Notes: generated by a model from the sequence alone, not told the origin. A stretch of DNA of 34,173 nucleotides from Planctomycetota bacterium (GCA_021781415.1 JAJXWW010000069.1:1-34173); one strand, 5' to 3'; numbered from the stretch's first letter, positions 7,749-17,793 are shown. Translations and numbers: made by a program.

Positions 7749-9005
7749 ATGTCGTTATTCGGTAAGATCTTGGCGTTTCTCAACATCTTTGCCATCGTGG
7801 GCGCGGTCTCATTGATGGCGATGAGCTATGGCAAGCGTCAGAGTTGGCAATACGCCGTCTTTCGTGAAGAGTTGTGGATTAACGGTTTGCCGCTCGACGA
7901 CAAAGATGTGGACGAACGGCAGGAACCCATCAAGGACAAGATCGGCGAGAAGACGCAGCTAGATCTGTTCAAACAGGCTTTTCCGACCACGCCGGTCGCC
8001 ACGCAAGCCGCCGAGGTCGATCGCGTCAAACAGGAACTCGACAATCAGATCCGCAGCGCCGGCGACAAAAAGAGGCAGATCTACACGTTGGCCCGAATTC
8101 TGGCTCCGACTTCCATTACCTTTGAAAAACGTCAGCAGGCGGTGGCCTACGAATCGTATCTGCGCGACGACAAGACCTTCGACGAACTGAAAGCGCGCCT
8201 GAAGAACGCCCATGACATCGCCAAGGCCAACCGCGCCAAGCCGTATGAAGAAGTGTTTCACGATGCCCTGAACGGAGTGTTCCGCGATCCTCCTGGCCCA
8301 CTTGCCGAGGCATTCTTGGCCATCGTCAAGGCCGAGCCGGCCGCGCCGTTCGAGCAGGCGCTCGATCGCTCGCTCGACAATCAACTCGCGCAGCTTCGCG
8401 GCCAGTTCGACCAACTCTTTGCCGACGCCAAAGAAGGCGGTGAAGGCATCAAAGGCGGCGCGGCCTCGCAGCGCAAAAGTGCCACGGCTCGCCTTCTGTT
8501 CGACATGGTCGAAGCCATGCCGAGTCAACCCGGTGGCGACGCCCAGCCCGATTTGGTGAACAATCGCGCTTACTATCGCGTCCTGATCGTCGTCGGCATC
8601 AAGGCCGCGCTCGAGGCGGCCAACGAACGGGCCGTCATCTTGCAACAACTCGCGTTCGAGGCGGACATGGAACGACTTCGCGAACGCAATTTGTTCGCGG
8701 TCGAGCATCGCAAGGTCGTCGATTTGGCGCGCGATAAGAAGGCCGAGGTCGATTCGAATACCCTTTTGCTGGCTCGGAAGAAGAAAGAATTCGACGCGCA
8801 TCAGGTCGCTTTGGAGAAGCGCAAACGCGATGTCGCCTACTATCAGGAACAGTTGGCGGCGGATCGTGCGAAGACGACCGAACGCCTGCAAAAGCTCCAA
8901 GGGTTGAGCGATCGACTTCTCCGCGAACGGGTTGAACTCCATCGCAATACGCTGGAAAATCAGGAGTTGGAGAAACAACTGCGAACGCTCGAAGAGGGGC
9001 GCTAA
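7749..9005 (+). CDS. Membrane-anchored coiled-coil protein, paralogue 1
   Basis: This 418-residue protein of unknown function starts with a short cytoplasmic head, SLFGKILAFLN, which runs into one transmembrane helix (to about residue 26) and then a Trp at residue 33. The rest is highly charged and helical. Strong heptad-like coiled coil occupies roughly 300-418 (many Leu/Lys/Glu/Arg, for example around LEKRKRDVAYYQEQL). The same head, helix and Trp layout recurs in the next two genes, showing a local paralogous family. The start is ATG at 7749 with GGAG six bases upstream; an in-frame ATG at 7698 lacks this. I infer a periplasmic or envelope-facing structural role. No enzyme motif is visible. 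Confidence 0.85.
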   Translation: MSLFGKILAFLNIFAIVGAVSLMAMSYGKRQSWQYAVFREELWINGLPLDDKDVDERQEPIKDKIGEKTQLDLFKQAFPTTPVATQAAEVDRVKQELDNQIRSAGDKKRQIYTLARILAPTSITFEKRQQAVAYESYLRDDKTFDELKARLKNAHDIAKANRAKPYEEVFHDALNGVFRDPPGPLAEAFLAIVKAEPAAPFEQALDRSLDNQLAQLRGQFDQLFADAKEGGEGIKGGAASQRKSATARLLFDMVEAMPSQPGGDAQPDLVNNRAYYRVLIVVGIKAALEAANERAVILQQLAFEADMERLRERNLFAVEHRKVVDLARDKKAEVDSNTLLLARKKKEFDAHQVALEKRKRDVAYYQEQLAADRAKTTERLQKLQGLSDRLLRERVELHRNTLENQELEKQLRTLEEGR

Positions 9006-9061
9006 AGCGCCGAGACTGGACGAGCCGGAACCGAAGAGACAACCTCCGAGGATACGATCCC

Positions 9062-9829
9062 ATGACGCTGTTCGGCAAATTGCTTGTGCTTTTCAACTTG
9101 GCTTTTTCCATACTTTTGGCGAGTTGGGCGTTCAACGTGTACGCCAACGGCATCGACTGGACCGATAGCAAGGACAAAGGCTCGCCCCCCGCGCCGCTGG
9201 GCATGTTCGCCAAACGCGCCGTCGTCCTCGGCGATTTGTGGAAGAGCGTGGCTCCCACCCAAGCCAACTGGACCACCGAGCGCGAGAAACTGCGCAAGGA
9301 AGAAGCGCGCCTCGTCGCCGATCGCCAATGGTACGACAAGGAAATCCGCTATGTCCTCGATGGCCCCGCAAAGGGCAAGGGCATCTTCGAGGTGTCCGTC
9401 GCCAACAAGGACGACAATAATACCGGCGTGAAGAAGGGACAGGTCCTCGTCGATGACAAAGGACTTCCGGTCATGCTGCCGCTGCGCGATTTGGCCAACA
9501 ATCGTCTGCAACTTCAGTCGTTGGCCGAATACAATAGAGAGGACGAAGCGCTGCTGGTGGCCATCCAAGACGTGATGGCCAAACACGAACTGCAGATCGT
9601 CGAGTCGAATCGACTTACCGATCTCATCATCGGTACCAAGACGACGCGCGGCTTCTTGCAGCGGATCGAAGATGAGAAGGAGAAATACAAAGACGTTCTC
9701 GTCGAGATGAAACTGGTCGAACCGATGTACATTAACACGCTCGTCGAAGCTCAGCTAATCAACAAACGGCACGATCAGATGGAGAAACGGAAAGCGGAGT
9801 TGATGAAGTTGAACGTGGCGAGCAAGTAA
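9062..9829 (+). CDS. Membrane-anchored coiled-coil protein, paralogue 2
   Basis: This 255-residue protein begins TLFGKLLVLFNLAFS, nearly the same head as the preceding gene, followed by one transmembrane helix and a Trp at about residue 33. The remaining domain is mostly helical and charged, with a short segment of mixed strand-like sequence near 95-140 and a helical C-terminus rich in Lys/Glu/Met. No catalytic motif was recognised. The start is ATG at 9062 with GAGGA at 9048-9052. It lies 56 bases after the previous gene on the same strand, so the two are probably co-transcribed. The shared head suggests membrane insertion of the same topology, and perhaps assembly with its neighbours; that is inference. 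Confidence 0.85.
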   Translation: MTLFGKLLVLFNLAFSILLASWAFNVYANGIDWTDSKDKGSPPAPLGMFAKRAVVLGDLWKSVAPTQANWTTEREKLRKEEARLVADRQWYDKEIRYVLDGPAKGKGIFEVSVANKDDNNTGVKKGQVLVDDKGLPVMLPLRDLANNRLQLQSLAEYNREDEALLVAIQDVMAKHELQIVESNRLTDLIIGTKTTRGFLQRIEDEKEKYKDVLVEMKLVEPMYINTLVEAQLINKRHDQMEKRKAELMKLNVASK

Positions 9830-9914
9830 ACGGGTGTTCGGCGAGGGAGGAGCGTCTGTCCTCCGTCGGGGTGAGATCGGGGGCCAGACGCTGCCTCCAG
9901 GCCAGAAATTGGTC

Positions 9915-9943
9915 TTGACACGGAATCGAGGCGACGGCATATG
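9915..9943 (+). promoter_or_regulatory. Candidate sigma-70-type promoter
   Basis: A perfect TTGACA (9915-9920) is followed 17 bases later by CATATG (9938-9943), which keeps three of six -10 consensus bases. It lies in the only long gap (240 bases) of the coiled-coil cluster and points to the gene at 10070. The -10 match is weak, so this is only a candidate. Confidence 0.35.
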
Positions 9944-10069
9944 TGCCATCCCTACTCGCATTGGGGGAACAACTGCGAGCGGGGATTGCCGCACAAAATG
10001 TAATGGGTGAGCGGACGGCCTGCGGTGTCGGCCTGAGTCGCGCGGCCGCGCCAAAAGGGGGGAGAGACC

Positions 10070-10945
10070 ATGACCGCGGTCGGAAAGATACTCGTATTCC
10101 TGAATCTGGTGTTCAGCTTAGTGGTCGGTGGCCTTGTGGTCTTCGCCTACATTGCCCGAACCCAGTGGGCCGATGCGTACAAAAAACTCGAAGCTCAAAA
10201 TCAGGTTCTTAACGCTAGCGCAACGACTTACAAGAGCCTGATAGATAAGGCGCGCGAAGACGCCAACGCCGAGATCGCCAAGGCCAATGCGGAAAAGAAC
10301 AGCGCCCAGAAGGATCTGATGACGGCCAATCAAACCATCGCTCAATTGCGGGATGAGAATATCAAACTTCGCGGCCAGGTCGGCAAGGATACGACGCTTG
10401 CTACGAAGTACACCGTTGAGGTGGAAAAGCGCCAGGACGACGTGGCCAAGCTGCGTTCCACGCTCGATCTGACCCAGAAAAAAGTGATCGATGTCGAGAA
10501 GCGAAACGCCGAGTTGGTGCATGAGGCGACCGTGGCTCAAATCGAACGCCGAGCCACCCAGGATTTGGCCAATCGCGCCGAGAAGGAGTTGCAACGGCTT
10601 CAGAAGGAACTCGTCCGCATGAGAGCCAATGGTGGCGGGACGGCGACAGCGCGAGTCGGCGGCAAGAACCCTCCTCCGGAACCCGTCGAGGGTTTGGTCA
10701 AAAATACCGATCCCAGCGGCTTGATGACCTTGACGATTGGCAGCGACGCGGGACTGACGAAGGGGCATACATTGGAGTTGTTCCGCCTCAACACGGCCAT
10801 GCCGTCGCAATCGAAATATCTGGGAACCGTTCGCATCGTGGAGTCCACTCCGCACGAGTCGGTAGCTCAGCCGGTCAGTCGTCTCAGCGGTGCCCCGCAA
10901 GCGGGCGATCGCGTCGCCAACGAGATTCAGAACGGCGGCAGTTGA
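10070..10945 (+). CDS. Membrane-anchored coiled-coil protein, paralogue 3, with C-terminal beta domain
   Basis: This 291-residue protein has the family head AVGKILVFLNLVFS, one transmembrane helix (about 7-28), a Trp near residue 33, and a long coiled coil (about 35-195) rich in Ala/Glu/Lys/Gln. After a Gly/Pro linker it ends in a strand-rich domain (about 210-288). That domain contains LTIGSDAGLTKGHTLELFRL and a later KYLGTVRIVE and AGDRVANEI, the repeat pattern of small beta-barrel domains in FlgT-like and similar envelope proteins. The start is ATG at 10070 directly after a GGGGGGAGAG ribosome binding site. The previous gap carries a candidate promoter. The beta domain may contact a partner outside the membrane; no enzymatic function is visible. 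Confidence 0.85.
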   Translation: MTAVGKILVFLNLVFSLVVGGLVVFAYIARTQWADAYKKLEAQNQVLNASATTYKSLIDKAREDANAEIAKANAEKNSAQKDLMTANQTIAQLRDENIKLRGQVGKDTTLATKYTVEVEKRQDDVAKLRSTLDLTQKKVIDVEKRNAELVHEATVAQIERRATQDLANRAEKELQRLQKELVRMRANGGGTATARVGGKNPPPEPVEGLVKNTDPSGLMTLTIGSDAGLTKGHTLELFRLNTAMPSQSKYLGTVRIVESTPHESVAQPVSRLSGAPQAGDRVANEIQNGGS

Positions 10946-11000
10946 GTTGCTACGCCGCGAGGGACAAAAGCATACACCCCTTCACGGGAGACAGAGAACC

Positions 11001-11318
11001 ATGGCGGCCGCTCGTTCGCGGAGTAGCGCAGACGAAACGAAGCCGAAGCCTCGTTCGGACGCCTACGTTGGACTGTTGGCGCTCTCGCTGGTGGCGTTGA
11101 GCGCGGCGATGTTGTTCGCCTACCTAAACTATGCGGGCATAGCGGACAAACCCAAACCGATATTGACGGCTCCCACGGGAGGCGGAACGCGCCCCACCCC
11201 TCCGGGCGGTGGTGCTGGAGGGATGCCTCCCGGCGGTCCTGGAATGCCGGGCGGGCCTGGAATGCCCGGTGGACCTGGAAATCCACCGCCTCCGCCGCCG
11301 CAACAACCGAAACAGTAA
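11001..11318 (+). CDS. Small Gly/Pro-rich membrane protein
   Basis: This 105-residue protein has a charged N-terminal segment (Arg/Ser/Lys, residues 1-20), one transmembrane helix (about 23-45) and a low-complexity tail of about 50 residues. The tail is built of Gly, Pro and Met with tandem GGPGMP units, ending in polyproline and QQPKQ. No domain was recognised. The start is ATG at 11001, ten bases after GGGAG (10986-10990), 55 bases downstream of paralogue 3 and probably in its operon. The flexible tail would lie on the far side of the membrane and could act as a spacer or binding surface. A strong hairpin at 11347-11399 follows and may end the transcript. Confidence 0.75.
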   Translation: MAAARSRSSADETKPKPRSDAYVGLLALSLVALSAAMLFAYLNYAGIADKPKPILTAPTGGGTRPTPPGGGAGGMPPGGPGMPGGPGMPGGPGNPPPPPPQQPKQ

Positions 11319-11346
11319 GACTCCCTACGACGAATCGATGGGTCTG

Positions 11347-11399
11347 CGCCAGCCCGCAGCGCTTGCAAAGGATAGCTTTGCCAGCGCTGCGGGCTGGCG
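11347..11399. repeat. Near-perfect 53-base palindrome, possible terminator
   Basis: Arms 11347-11363 and 11383-11399 (17 bases) are perfectly complementary. An inner stem (GCAAAG 11365-11370 with CTTTGC 11376-11381) continues the hairpin after one mismatch, leaving a five-base loop. It lies between the Gly/Pro-rich protein gene and mnmA. The following bases are only moderately T-rich (GCTTTATCTTT), so it may be a terminator or a member of a dispersed palindrome family. Confidence 0.85.
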
Positions 11400-11436
11400 G
11401 CTTTATCTTTGAGCGAGCAACGGAGAGTACAACAGC

Positions 11437-12570
11437 ATGGCGGCACGGGTCGTTTTGGCGATGAGCGGCGGCGTCGATAGCTCGGTGGCAGCGCATCTGC
11501 TCCGCCGTCAGGGCTACGAGGTAATCGGTCTGTTTATGCGCACCGGCGTCCACGACCACGACGACAGCCGAGCCGATCGCAAAAAGGGCTGTTGCAGCGC
11601 CGTCGATGCGGGCGATGCACGCCGCGTGGCCGACCGGCTCGACATTCCCTTTTACGCGCTCGACTTCGAAAGCGAATTCAATCGCATCATCGACTATTTC
11701 GCCGACGAGTATCTATCCGGTCGTACTCCAAATCCGTGCGTGGTATGCAACAATTGGCTGAAGTTCGGTCAGCTGTGGAAGTACGGCCAACAGCTGCAAG
11801 CCGACTTTATTGCCACCGGCCACTACGCGCAGGTTCGTCCTACCGAGTCCGGCGTCGCTTTGCATCGCGCCGTCGATCCAGACAAAGATCAGTCGTATGT
11901 CCTTTACGGTCTGCGCCGCGAAGTGCTGCCGCATTTGCTCTTTCCGATCGGCGGGTATCGCAAGGACGAAGTGCGCGCTCTGGCCCGCGAAGCTGGTTTG
12001 GGCGTGGCCGACAAACCGGACAGCGTCGAAATCTGTTTCGTTCCCGACGGCGATCATTCCGCCACGATTCGTCGCCGTCGGCCCGAATTGGCCACGGCGG
12101 GACACATCGTCGATACGTCCGGCAAGGTATTGGCCGAACACGACGGCATCGAGCAGTTTACCGTCGGTCAGCGAAAGGGACTCGGCTTTGCCGCCGGAGA
12201 GCGACGCTATGTGCTTCAGATTGTTCCGGGAGAGAACGAGGTCGTGGTCGGATCGCGCGAGGAGTTATTGGCGTCGGCGTTGCAAGCGTCCGACGTGAAC
12301 TGGCTCGTCGAAGCAACGCCGACACAGACTCTAACGTGCCAAGCGAAGATACGCTATCGCCACACCGCCGCGCCGGCGCGGGTAACGGTGCTAAGCGAGG
12401 GGCGGGCAAAAGTGGAATTTGACGATCCTCAAAGTGCGGTTGCGCCGGGACAGGCGGTCGTTTTTTACGACGGCGAGCGCGTGCTGGGCGGCGGATGGAT
12501 CGAGTCGGTACTCGAACCCCATCGCCATCCTCGCCGTTCCGAATGTACCGCGTCGCCGGAGATGCGATAG
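11437..12570 (+). CDS. mnmA: tRNA-specific 2-thiouridylase MnmA
   Basis: This 377-residue cytoplasmic enzyme makes 2-thiouridine at the wobble position (U34) of tRNAs for Lys, Glu and Gln, using ATP to activate the base and persulfide sulfur from a cysteine desulfurase relay. The PP-loop SGGVDSS (10-16) binds ATP. The catalytic cysteine pair is visible as C101 in NPCVVCNN and C200 in VEICFVPDGDH. Length fits the family, with a short non-conserved tail after about residue 360. The start is ATG at 11437 with GGAGAG at 11422-11427. A cysteine desulfurase (29703-30833) that could donate sulfur lies 17 kb away in this window. The call is firm. Confidence 0.96.
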   Translation: MAARVVLAMSGGVDSSVAAHLLRRQGYEVIGLFMRTGVHDHDDSRADRKKGCCSAVDAGDARRVADRLDIPFYALDFESEFNRIIDYFADEYLSGRTPNPCVVCNNWLKFGQLWKYGQQLQADFIATGHYAQVRPTESGVALHRAVDPDKDQSYVLYGLRREVLPHLLFPIGGYRKDEVRALAREAGLGVADKPDSVEICFVPDGDHSATIRRRRPELATAGHIVDTSGKVLAEHDGIEQFTVGQRKGLGFAAGERRYVLQIVPGENEVVVGSREELLASALQASDVNWLVEATPTQTLTCQAKIRYRHTAAPARVTVLSEGRAKVEFDDPQSAVAPGQAVVFYDGERVLGGGWIESVLEPHRHPRRSECTASPEMR

Positions 12571-12703
12571 AGCGGCGGATCGTGCCCGGTCGCCTCATTC
12601 TCCTTGGGAAAAACTGGAATTCCCCGCGCCGACGCGGTACAAAAGAACCATTGGATTCGTCTCCTCCCCGCCGCGGTATCGCACCCAACGAGGAACTCAG
12701 CCC

Positions 12704-14266
12704 ATGAGTAGGATGACCTTTCTGGCTCTGCTGACCGTCGTTCTGGCCGTGCCGACCTCGGCTCCAAGCCAAGAACGCAATCGGTTCGCCGATGTCTTGG
12801 CATTGCAAGAAGCGGTGCATCGGTCGATTGAGCGCGCCGAGCCTTCCATTGCTTGTATTCTCGTCTCGCGCAGCGACAAGTATCGCTCCTACTCCACTGT
12901 CGAACCCAAAGCGCCGGGCAAACTCGGACGCTTCGACTTGCGCATGGCCACCGTGGGGATGGACAAAGACGGCGTCGAGTTCAACGCGATCTCTCGCCTC
13001 GATCTCAGCGATCCCAACAACGTGCCGGAATCGTATGGCAGCGGAATTGTTTTGGACGACAAGAACGGGCTGATTCTGACAATGGCCCACGTCATCCGCA
13101 ATGCCACGAAAATCTATGTGCGTCTTTCCGGCGGGCGCGGCAGCTGGGCCGACATCCACGCCTCCGATCCGCGCAGCGATCTTGCCGTGCTGCGCTTGAT
13201 CGATCGCGTGCCGAATTTGAAGGCGCTGGCGTTGGGAGATGGCGGCAAACTCCGTAAGGGCGATTTTCTCTTGTCGCTGTCCAATCCGTTTGCCGCGGGA
13301 GTGCGCGATGGCAGCCCCAGCGCGTCGTGGGGCATGGTGAGCAATCTACGCCGGCGAGCCACCGGCGTTCTCAGCGACGTTCTCCCCGGCGAACGCAACG
13401 CCACCGTTCCGCTCTACTGTTTCAACACCCTGATTCAGACGGATACGCGCTTGAATCTCGGTTGCAGCGGCGGCGCGTTGCTCAATCTTCAAGGCGAACT
13501 CGTGGGGCTGTCGTCGTCGTTGGCTGGAGTGGCGGGCGGTGAGACGCCGGGCGGCTACGGCGTTCCGCTCGATGGCGGCGTCCGCCGCATCATCGAAGTG
13601 CTACTGCGCGGCGAGGAAGTCGAGTACGGATTTCTCGGCGTCTATCTGATGCGCGCGGATCGAGCGCCGGAAGGGTTCGTTCGCATCACGGGTCTGGTTC
13701 CCGGCGGCCCGGCCGCTCGCGGAGATCTTCATGGCCCCCAGGCGCGCAACTTGAGGTTTCAAGGCGGATTCGGCGACGAGGCCGGCGACTTGATCCTATC
13801 CATAAACGGCGTACCCGTGCGCAACAACGACGATCTCTTTCTCACCGTCGGCATGCACTTGGCCGGTCGCACGGTGCGCGTCGAGGTTGCGGACAAACCG
13901 GACGGCCCGCGCCGCACTTGCTCCGTTACCTTGGCCAAGTTTCCCTCGTTGGGACCAATCGTTGCTTCCAAGCGTCCGTCGGCCCGCGCGGGGCTCTATG
14001 TGGACTGGACCAGTACGATGGCGGTTCCGTTTTTACGGCGCGCGCAGCCCATCCCCGAGGGCGTAGTCATACGCGAGGTCGTGGCCGGAAGCCCGGCAAG
14101 CAAAGCCGACCTTCAACCCGACACGATTATCGCCAAAGTCGGAGGCCAACGGGTGACTAATCCCGCCGAGTTTTATCGCATCATGGGAAAGGCGCGCGGT
14201 CCCACCGAATTGACCCTGACCACATTGGAAGGCGGCGAGAGCCGCATCACCCTCGACGTCAAGTAG
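12704..14266 (+). CDS. HtrA/DegP-like serine protease with two PDZ domains
   Basis: This 520-residue exported protease should degrade or manage misfolded proteins outside the cytoplasm. A signal peptide is evident at residues 1-23. The trypsin-like domain keeps the triad H129 (in TMAHVI), D159 (in DPRSDLAVL) and S255 (in NLGCSGGALL). The usual GNSGG is GCSGG, with the nucleophile retained. Two PDZ domains follow, at about 300-395 (beginning FLGVYLMRA) and about 430-515 (GVVIREVVAGSPA). A long insertion (about 55-105) separates the signal peptide from the protease core. The start is ATG at 12704 with GAGGA at 12690-12694; the longer frame from 12419 overlaps mnmA and is rejected. The protease family is certain; targets are not known. 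Confidence 0.93.
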   Translation: MSRMTFLALLTVVLAVPTSAPSQERNRFADVLALQEAVHRSIERAEPSIACILVSRSDKYRSYSTVEPKAPGKLGRFDLRMATVGMDKDGVEFNAISRLDLSDPNNVPESYGSGIVLDDKNGLILTMAHVIRNATKIYVRLSGGRGSWADIHASDPRSDLAVLRLIDRVPNLKALALGDGGKLRKGDFLLSLSNPFAAGVRDGSPSASWGMVSNLRRRATGVLSDVLPGERNATVPLYCFNTLIQTDTRLNLGCSGGALLNLQGELVGLSSSLAGVAGGETPGGYGVPLDGGVRRIIEVLLRGEEVEYGFLGVYLMRADRAPEGFVRITGLVPGGPAARGDLHGPQARNLRFQGGFGDEAGDLILSINGVPVRNNDDLFLTVGMHLAGRTVRVEVADKPDGPRRTCSVTLAKFPSLGPIVASKRPSARAGLYVDWTSTMAVPFLRRAQPIPEGVVIREVVAGSPASKADLQPDTIIAKVGGQRVTNPAEFYRIMGKARGPTELTLTTLEGGESRITLDVK

Positions 14267-14301
14267 TGCGGTTCTTCCGGAAAGCAGCGACGCGAAGCGG
14301 A

Positions 14302-17300
14302 TCACGTCAAACCGAGGCGTTTGAGTCGGCTAAGAAACGTGCTGCGCGCCATGCCGAGCGCTCGCGCGGCTTCGGCTTTGTTGCCGGCGGCAGCCGCGAG
14401 GGCGCGAACGAACTTCTCCCGCTCGCGCCGTTGGCGTTCCGATCTTTCATTGTGTATCACCGTTCGCAAGCCAGACGGTGCCGCGATGCCCGTCGGCGAG
14501 GAGAGCAAAGGCGACCAATGATCCGACGCCGCGCGGAGCGTTTCGTTCCGATCCTCGCTGGTGTCGAACGAGGAAGTGGAATCGCCGGTCGGCCGGTAGA
14601 CCAACGGCGCGAACGACGAGGCCTCGGTCTGCAATTCGGCAGGCAGTTCTTCCACCGTCACCAACGGTTTCTCGGCGACGACGACGGCGTGTTGAACGGC
14701 GTTCTCTAACTGGCGGATGTTACCCGGCCAAGGAAACGCCTTGAGTCGAAGCATGGCTTCGTCGTCGAATCCGGCAGTCTCTTTGTTCAGCCGTTGGCTG
14801 TAGAATCGCAGAAAATGGAGGGCCAACTCGGGAACGTCCTCGGCCCGTTCGCGCAGCGGCGGCAAATGGATCGGAAATACGTTCAAGCGATAGAAGAGAT
14901 CTTGACGGAATCGTCCCTGTCGCATCAGCGCTTCGAGATCTTGATGCGTGGCGGCGACGATGCGCACGTCCACTTTCAGCGATTCGCTGGAGCCGACGCG
15001 CTCGAAGGCGCGTTCTTGCAAAACGCGCAGCAGCTTAATCTGCACGTCGAGGCCGATGTCGCCGATCTCGTCGAGGAACAGCGTCCCGCCGTTGGCCGTC
15101 TCGAAGCGCCCTACCTTGTCGCGGATGGCACCCGTAAAAGAACCCTTAACGTGTCCGAAAAGTTCGCTTTCCAGCAATCCGGGCGACAGAGCCGAACAGT
15201 GGACGGCGACGAACGAGCGGGCGGCGCGCGGGCTGTGGTCGTGGATGGCCCGCGCCAACAGTTCCTTGCCCGTTCCGCTCTCGCCCCGCAGCAGCACGGC
15301 CGAGTCGGCGGCGGCGACCTTGCGCACTTGCTGCATTAAATGCTGGACCTGCGGACTCGAGCCGATCGTGCCGTTTTCGGCCAGCGGTGGTCCGCTCTCG
15401 ACGGAGGGCGGCGGCTGGCCGTCGGAGTTGGACGAAGCGCGATGTCCGACGGCCGAAAGTTGACTCTGCAAGGCCATGATGCGCCGCTGTTGTTCGGCGA
15501 TTTTCTCGACTTTGGTTTGCAGTTCGCGGTTCAGCGTCTCAATCTTGCGATGTCCCTCGGCACTCAGCAACGCCAAGACGGTGATTTGCGCGAAGGCGGA
15601 AAGTAAATGGATGTCTTCCGCCGTGTACCCCCCCGTCGCCTCGGCTCCCAACCCGCGCGCTTCGGCGGGAGCGCCCAGCACGAGAATGCCCAAGAGTTGG
15701 CCTTCGTGCAATAAGCCCTGGGCCACCACTCCGTCGAGAAATTGGAGCTGCCGCCGGCCGGGAGCTTCCTGAAGCGGAGAGAACCCCGCGTTGCCGAACC
15801 GAGGCAACGCCAACGTGCTTTGCTCCAGCAGCGATTCGACCAAGGGACAACCGGACGAGAGTTCGGCCAGCGATGGAGCGGGGCCGATCGCCTCGGTCAA
15901 AGCGTAGATCGGCGGATCGCCTTGGCGCAGATAAACCGCGCCGCATCCCGCGCCCAGGAGTTCCGCCGACGTGTGCAGCAGACGGCGCGCCAAGGTCGGC
16001 GGATCGACCAGTTGCTCGATGGCCTGGCTCATGCGCTGCAACGTATGATCGAGTTGATTCTTCTCGCGGCGAAAGTGACGATGCAACACCGCCGTCAACC
16101 GTCCCCGCACCAAGTCGAGACCGAACAGCACCAACAAGACCGCACTACTCGCCACCAACACCTGCCCGAAGGACGGCCCCTTGAGCGAATGGCTATCGAG
16201 CAGAAACATGCCCGTGAAGACCACGCAAATGCCGTAGTAGGCCACGCCCACCACGGAGCTAATCAAGAAGTAGACCACGCCGGAATTGATCAGTTTATCG
16301 AGCTGCATCAGCCGATAGCGCGTGATGCTGATGGCGAAGGCCGCCGTTACGCACAACGAAGCGAAGAACATCGGCCACGTCGCCGCCCCGCTGCCAAAGC
16401 GCTGCTGCTCCGCCAACGCCAGATACAGCGAATACCCGATCGGTGCCAGCGAGGCCAGCGTTCCGAACAGGATCCATTTCACCTGATTGCGTTCGGCGAC
16501 ACCGTTGGCCGTGCGGTAGCTGTGCAACAGACAGACGACGCTGGCCAGATACCACAGCGCCGCCACGCCGAAATAGCAGTAAATCTCGGTGAGCATCTCG
16601 CGCAGCAATGGCCCCACTTCATTGCCGGACTGAAACATCCAGCGTATGCGCAGATAATTCGAGATCAGCATCAGCAGAAAGAACACGGGGGGACCGTACA
16701 GAACCGGCAATACCAGGCGCGGCGAGCGATCGAGGATCTCCTTCGGTCGAGGGAAGACGAGATAAAAATGCAGGCTGACCGCCGGCAGAAGCACGCTGCA
16801 AACCATGAAGACCAAAATGAGCGACGGTTGCGTGACGATGCGCGACCAGTGATAGCCGCCCATGTACGCTCCGAACGATACCAGGCAAAAGAGGAAAAAG
16901 TGCATCGCCGAGCGATCTTCGGGGCGCTTCCAAAAAACGATGGCTCCCACGGCGAAAAGAATGATTTTCAGCGAGAACCACAGGAGCGAAGGGGCCAGCA
17001 TCTCCACGGGCGGTTTACCGACGCGCAGCCAAACGTCTCGCCGTTCGCCGTCCGTCGCCCGTTGGTAGCCGACGCGCACGATCTCGGTCCCCTCCACATT
17101 GAGGTGCGACTTGGACGAAGACGAACGTAGATCGTTCTCCGTACCCGCCTCGCCCCGATGGCTTCGCAACTCGTTCAGCGCGCGGAGTATCTGCGCCCAG
17201 TTTGAAATCTTCTTGTCGCCGATTTGAACGATCACGTCATCGCCGCGCGGTGGTTCGGGGTCCACCTGAGCGAGATAGAGATAATCGGGGTCGAACTGAT

Positions 17301-17469
17301 TGATCACCGGCGTGAACGCGCAGCGGATGCCAATGTCCGGTGCGAGCATGACATAACTCAGCACCCCGGCGGCATAGGTAAAGACAAGGACCGTCGCAGC
17401 CAAGATGGCGAGACGGCGACGAGTGCTTTGGTGTTCGGACGACCATCGTAAAAGGAATAGTCTTCGCAC
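14302..17469 (-). CDS. Membrane-embedded sigma-54-dependent transcriptional activator
   Basis: This 1055-residue protein fuses a membrane sensor to a bacterial enhancer-binding protein. In order: transmembrane helix 1 (about 19-41); an external PDZ-like segment (about 75-150, [15 protein letters not shown]); a block of transmembrane helices (about 160-455); a GAF-like domain (about 485-640); a coiled-coil linker (640-675); the AAA+ domain (700-945) with Walker A GESGTGKE (729-736), the sigma-54 contact loop as GSFTGA (776-781) and Walker B GGTLFLDE (794-801); and a Fis-type helix-turn-helix (about 1020-1054). The start is GTG at 17469 with AAGGTG seven bases upstream. Activators of this class are normally cytosolic, so direct membrane sensing in one chain is unusual. 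The divergent hydrolase gene is a plausible target. Confidence 0.93.
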   Translation of the reverse strand: MRRLFLLRWSSEHQSTRRRLAILAATVLVFTYAAGVLSYVMLAPDIGIRCAFTPVINQFDPDYLYLAQVDPEPPRGDDVIVQIGDKKISNWAQILRALNELRSHRGEAGTENDLRSSSSKSHLNVEGTEIVRVGYQRATDGERRDVWLRVGKPPVEMLAPSLLWFSLKIILFAVGAIVFWKRPEDRSAMHFFLFCLVSFGAYMGGYHWSRIVTQPSLILVFMVCSVLLPAVSLHFYLVFPRPKEILDRSPRLVLPVLYGPPVFFLLMLISNYLRIRWMFQSGNEVGPLLREMLTEIYCYFGVAALWYLASVVCLLHSYRTANGVAERNQVKWILFGTLASLAPIGYSLYLALAEQQRFGSGAATWPMFFASLCVTAAFAISITRYRLMQLDKLINSGVVYFLISSVVGVAYYGICVVFTGMFLLDSHSLKGPSFGQVLVASSAVLLVLFGLDLVRGRLTAVLHRHFRREKNQLDHTLQRMSQAIEQLVDPPTLARRLLHTSAELLGAGCGAVYLRQGDPPIYALTEAIGPAPSLAELSSGCPLVESLLEQSTLALPRFGNAGFSPLQEAPGRRQLQFLDGVVAQGLLHEGQLLGILVLGAPAEARGLGAEATGGYTAEDIHLLSAFAQITVLALLSAEGHRKIETLNRELQTKVEKIAEQQRRIMALQSQLSAVGHRASSNSDGQPPPSVESGPPLAENGTIGSSPQVQHLMQQVRKVAAADSAVLLRGESGTGKELLARAIHDHSPRAARSFVAVHCSALSPGLLESELFGHVKGSFTGAIRDKVGRFETANGGTLFLDEIGDIGLDVQIKLLRVLQERAFERVGSSESLKVDVRIVAATHQDLEALMRQGRFRQDLFYRLNVFPIHLPPLRERAEDVPELALHFLRFYSQRLNKETAGFDDEAMLRLKAFPWPGNIRQLENAVQHAVVVAEKPLVTVEELPAELQTEASSFAPLVYRPTGDSTSSFDTSEDRNETLRAASDHWSPLLSSPTGIAAPSGLRTVIHNERSERQRREREKFVRALAAAAGNKAEAARALGMARSTFLSRLKRLGLT

Positions 17470-17640
17470 GCCGATTCACCTTCCCTCCCCTCGGGGCATT
17501 GCCTGAACTTCGCCGAACCCGCACTCTCCCGTCAACCTGCGAGCTTGCCTCGGATGGCACGAACTCTGCTCATAAAAGAGATTACAACAATTTTTCCATC
17601 TTTGCCAGAGCGCCCTAGCTGCGCCGAAGTAGCGTCGGTG

Positions 17641-17656
17641 GGCGCTGTAAAGCGCC
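17641..17656. repeat. Short palindrome in the divergent region
   Basis: GGCGCT (17641-17646) and AGCGCC (17651-17656) form a six-base inverted repeat in the gap between the sigma-54 activator gene and the hydrolase gene. Further GGCGCTTT copies follow at about 17691-17706. It could be an upstream activator site, but it is short, and such hexamers are frequent in GC-rich DNA. Confidence 0.3.
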
Positions 17657-17793
17657 GAACGACGACGATTTATTGTAGGCGCGGACGCTTCGGCGCTTTC
17701 GGCGCTTTTCGACGATTTCCATAAGTCTATTTTTTTTAACATCTTGTGACCAGAAACCAGATGGTGAAGTGAGGTGGTTCGATAGGAAGGAAT

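Noticed and set aside
15742..17130. 462-codon plus-strand frame inside the sigma-54 activator gene
   Set aside because: It is antisense to a gene with many intact motifs, and its composition (Arg/Gln/His-rich) is typical of shadow frames.
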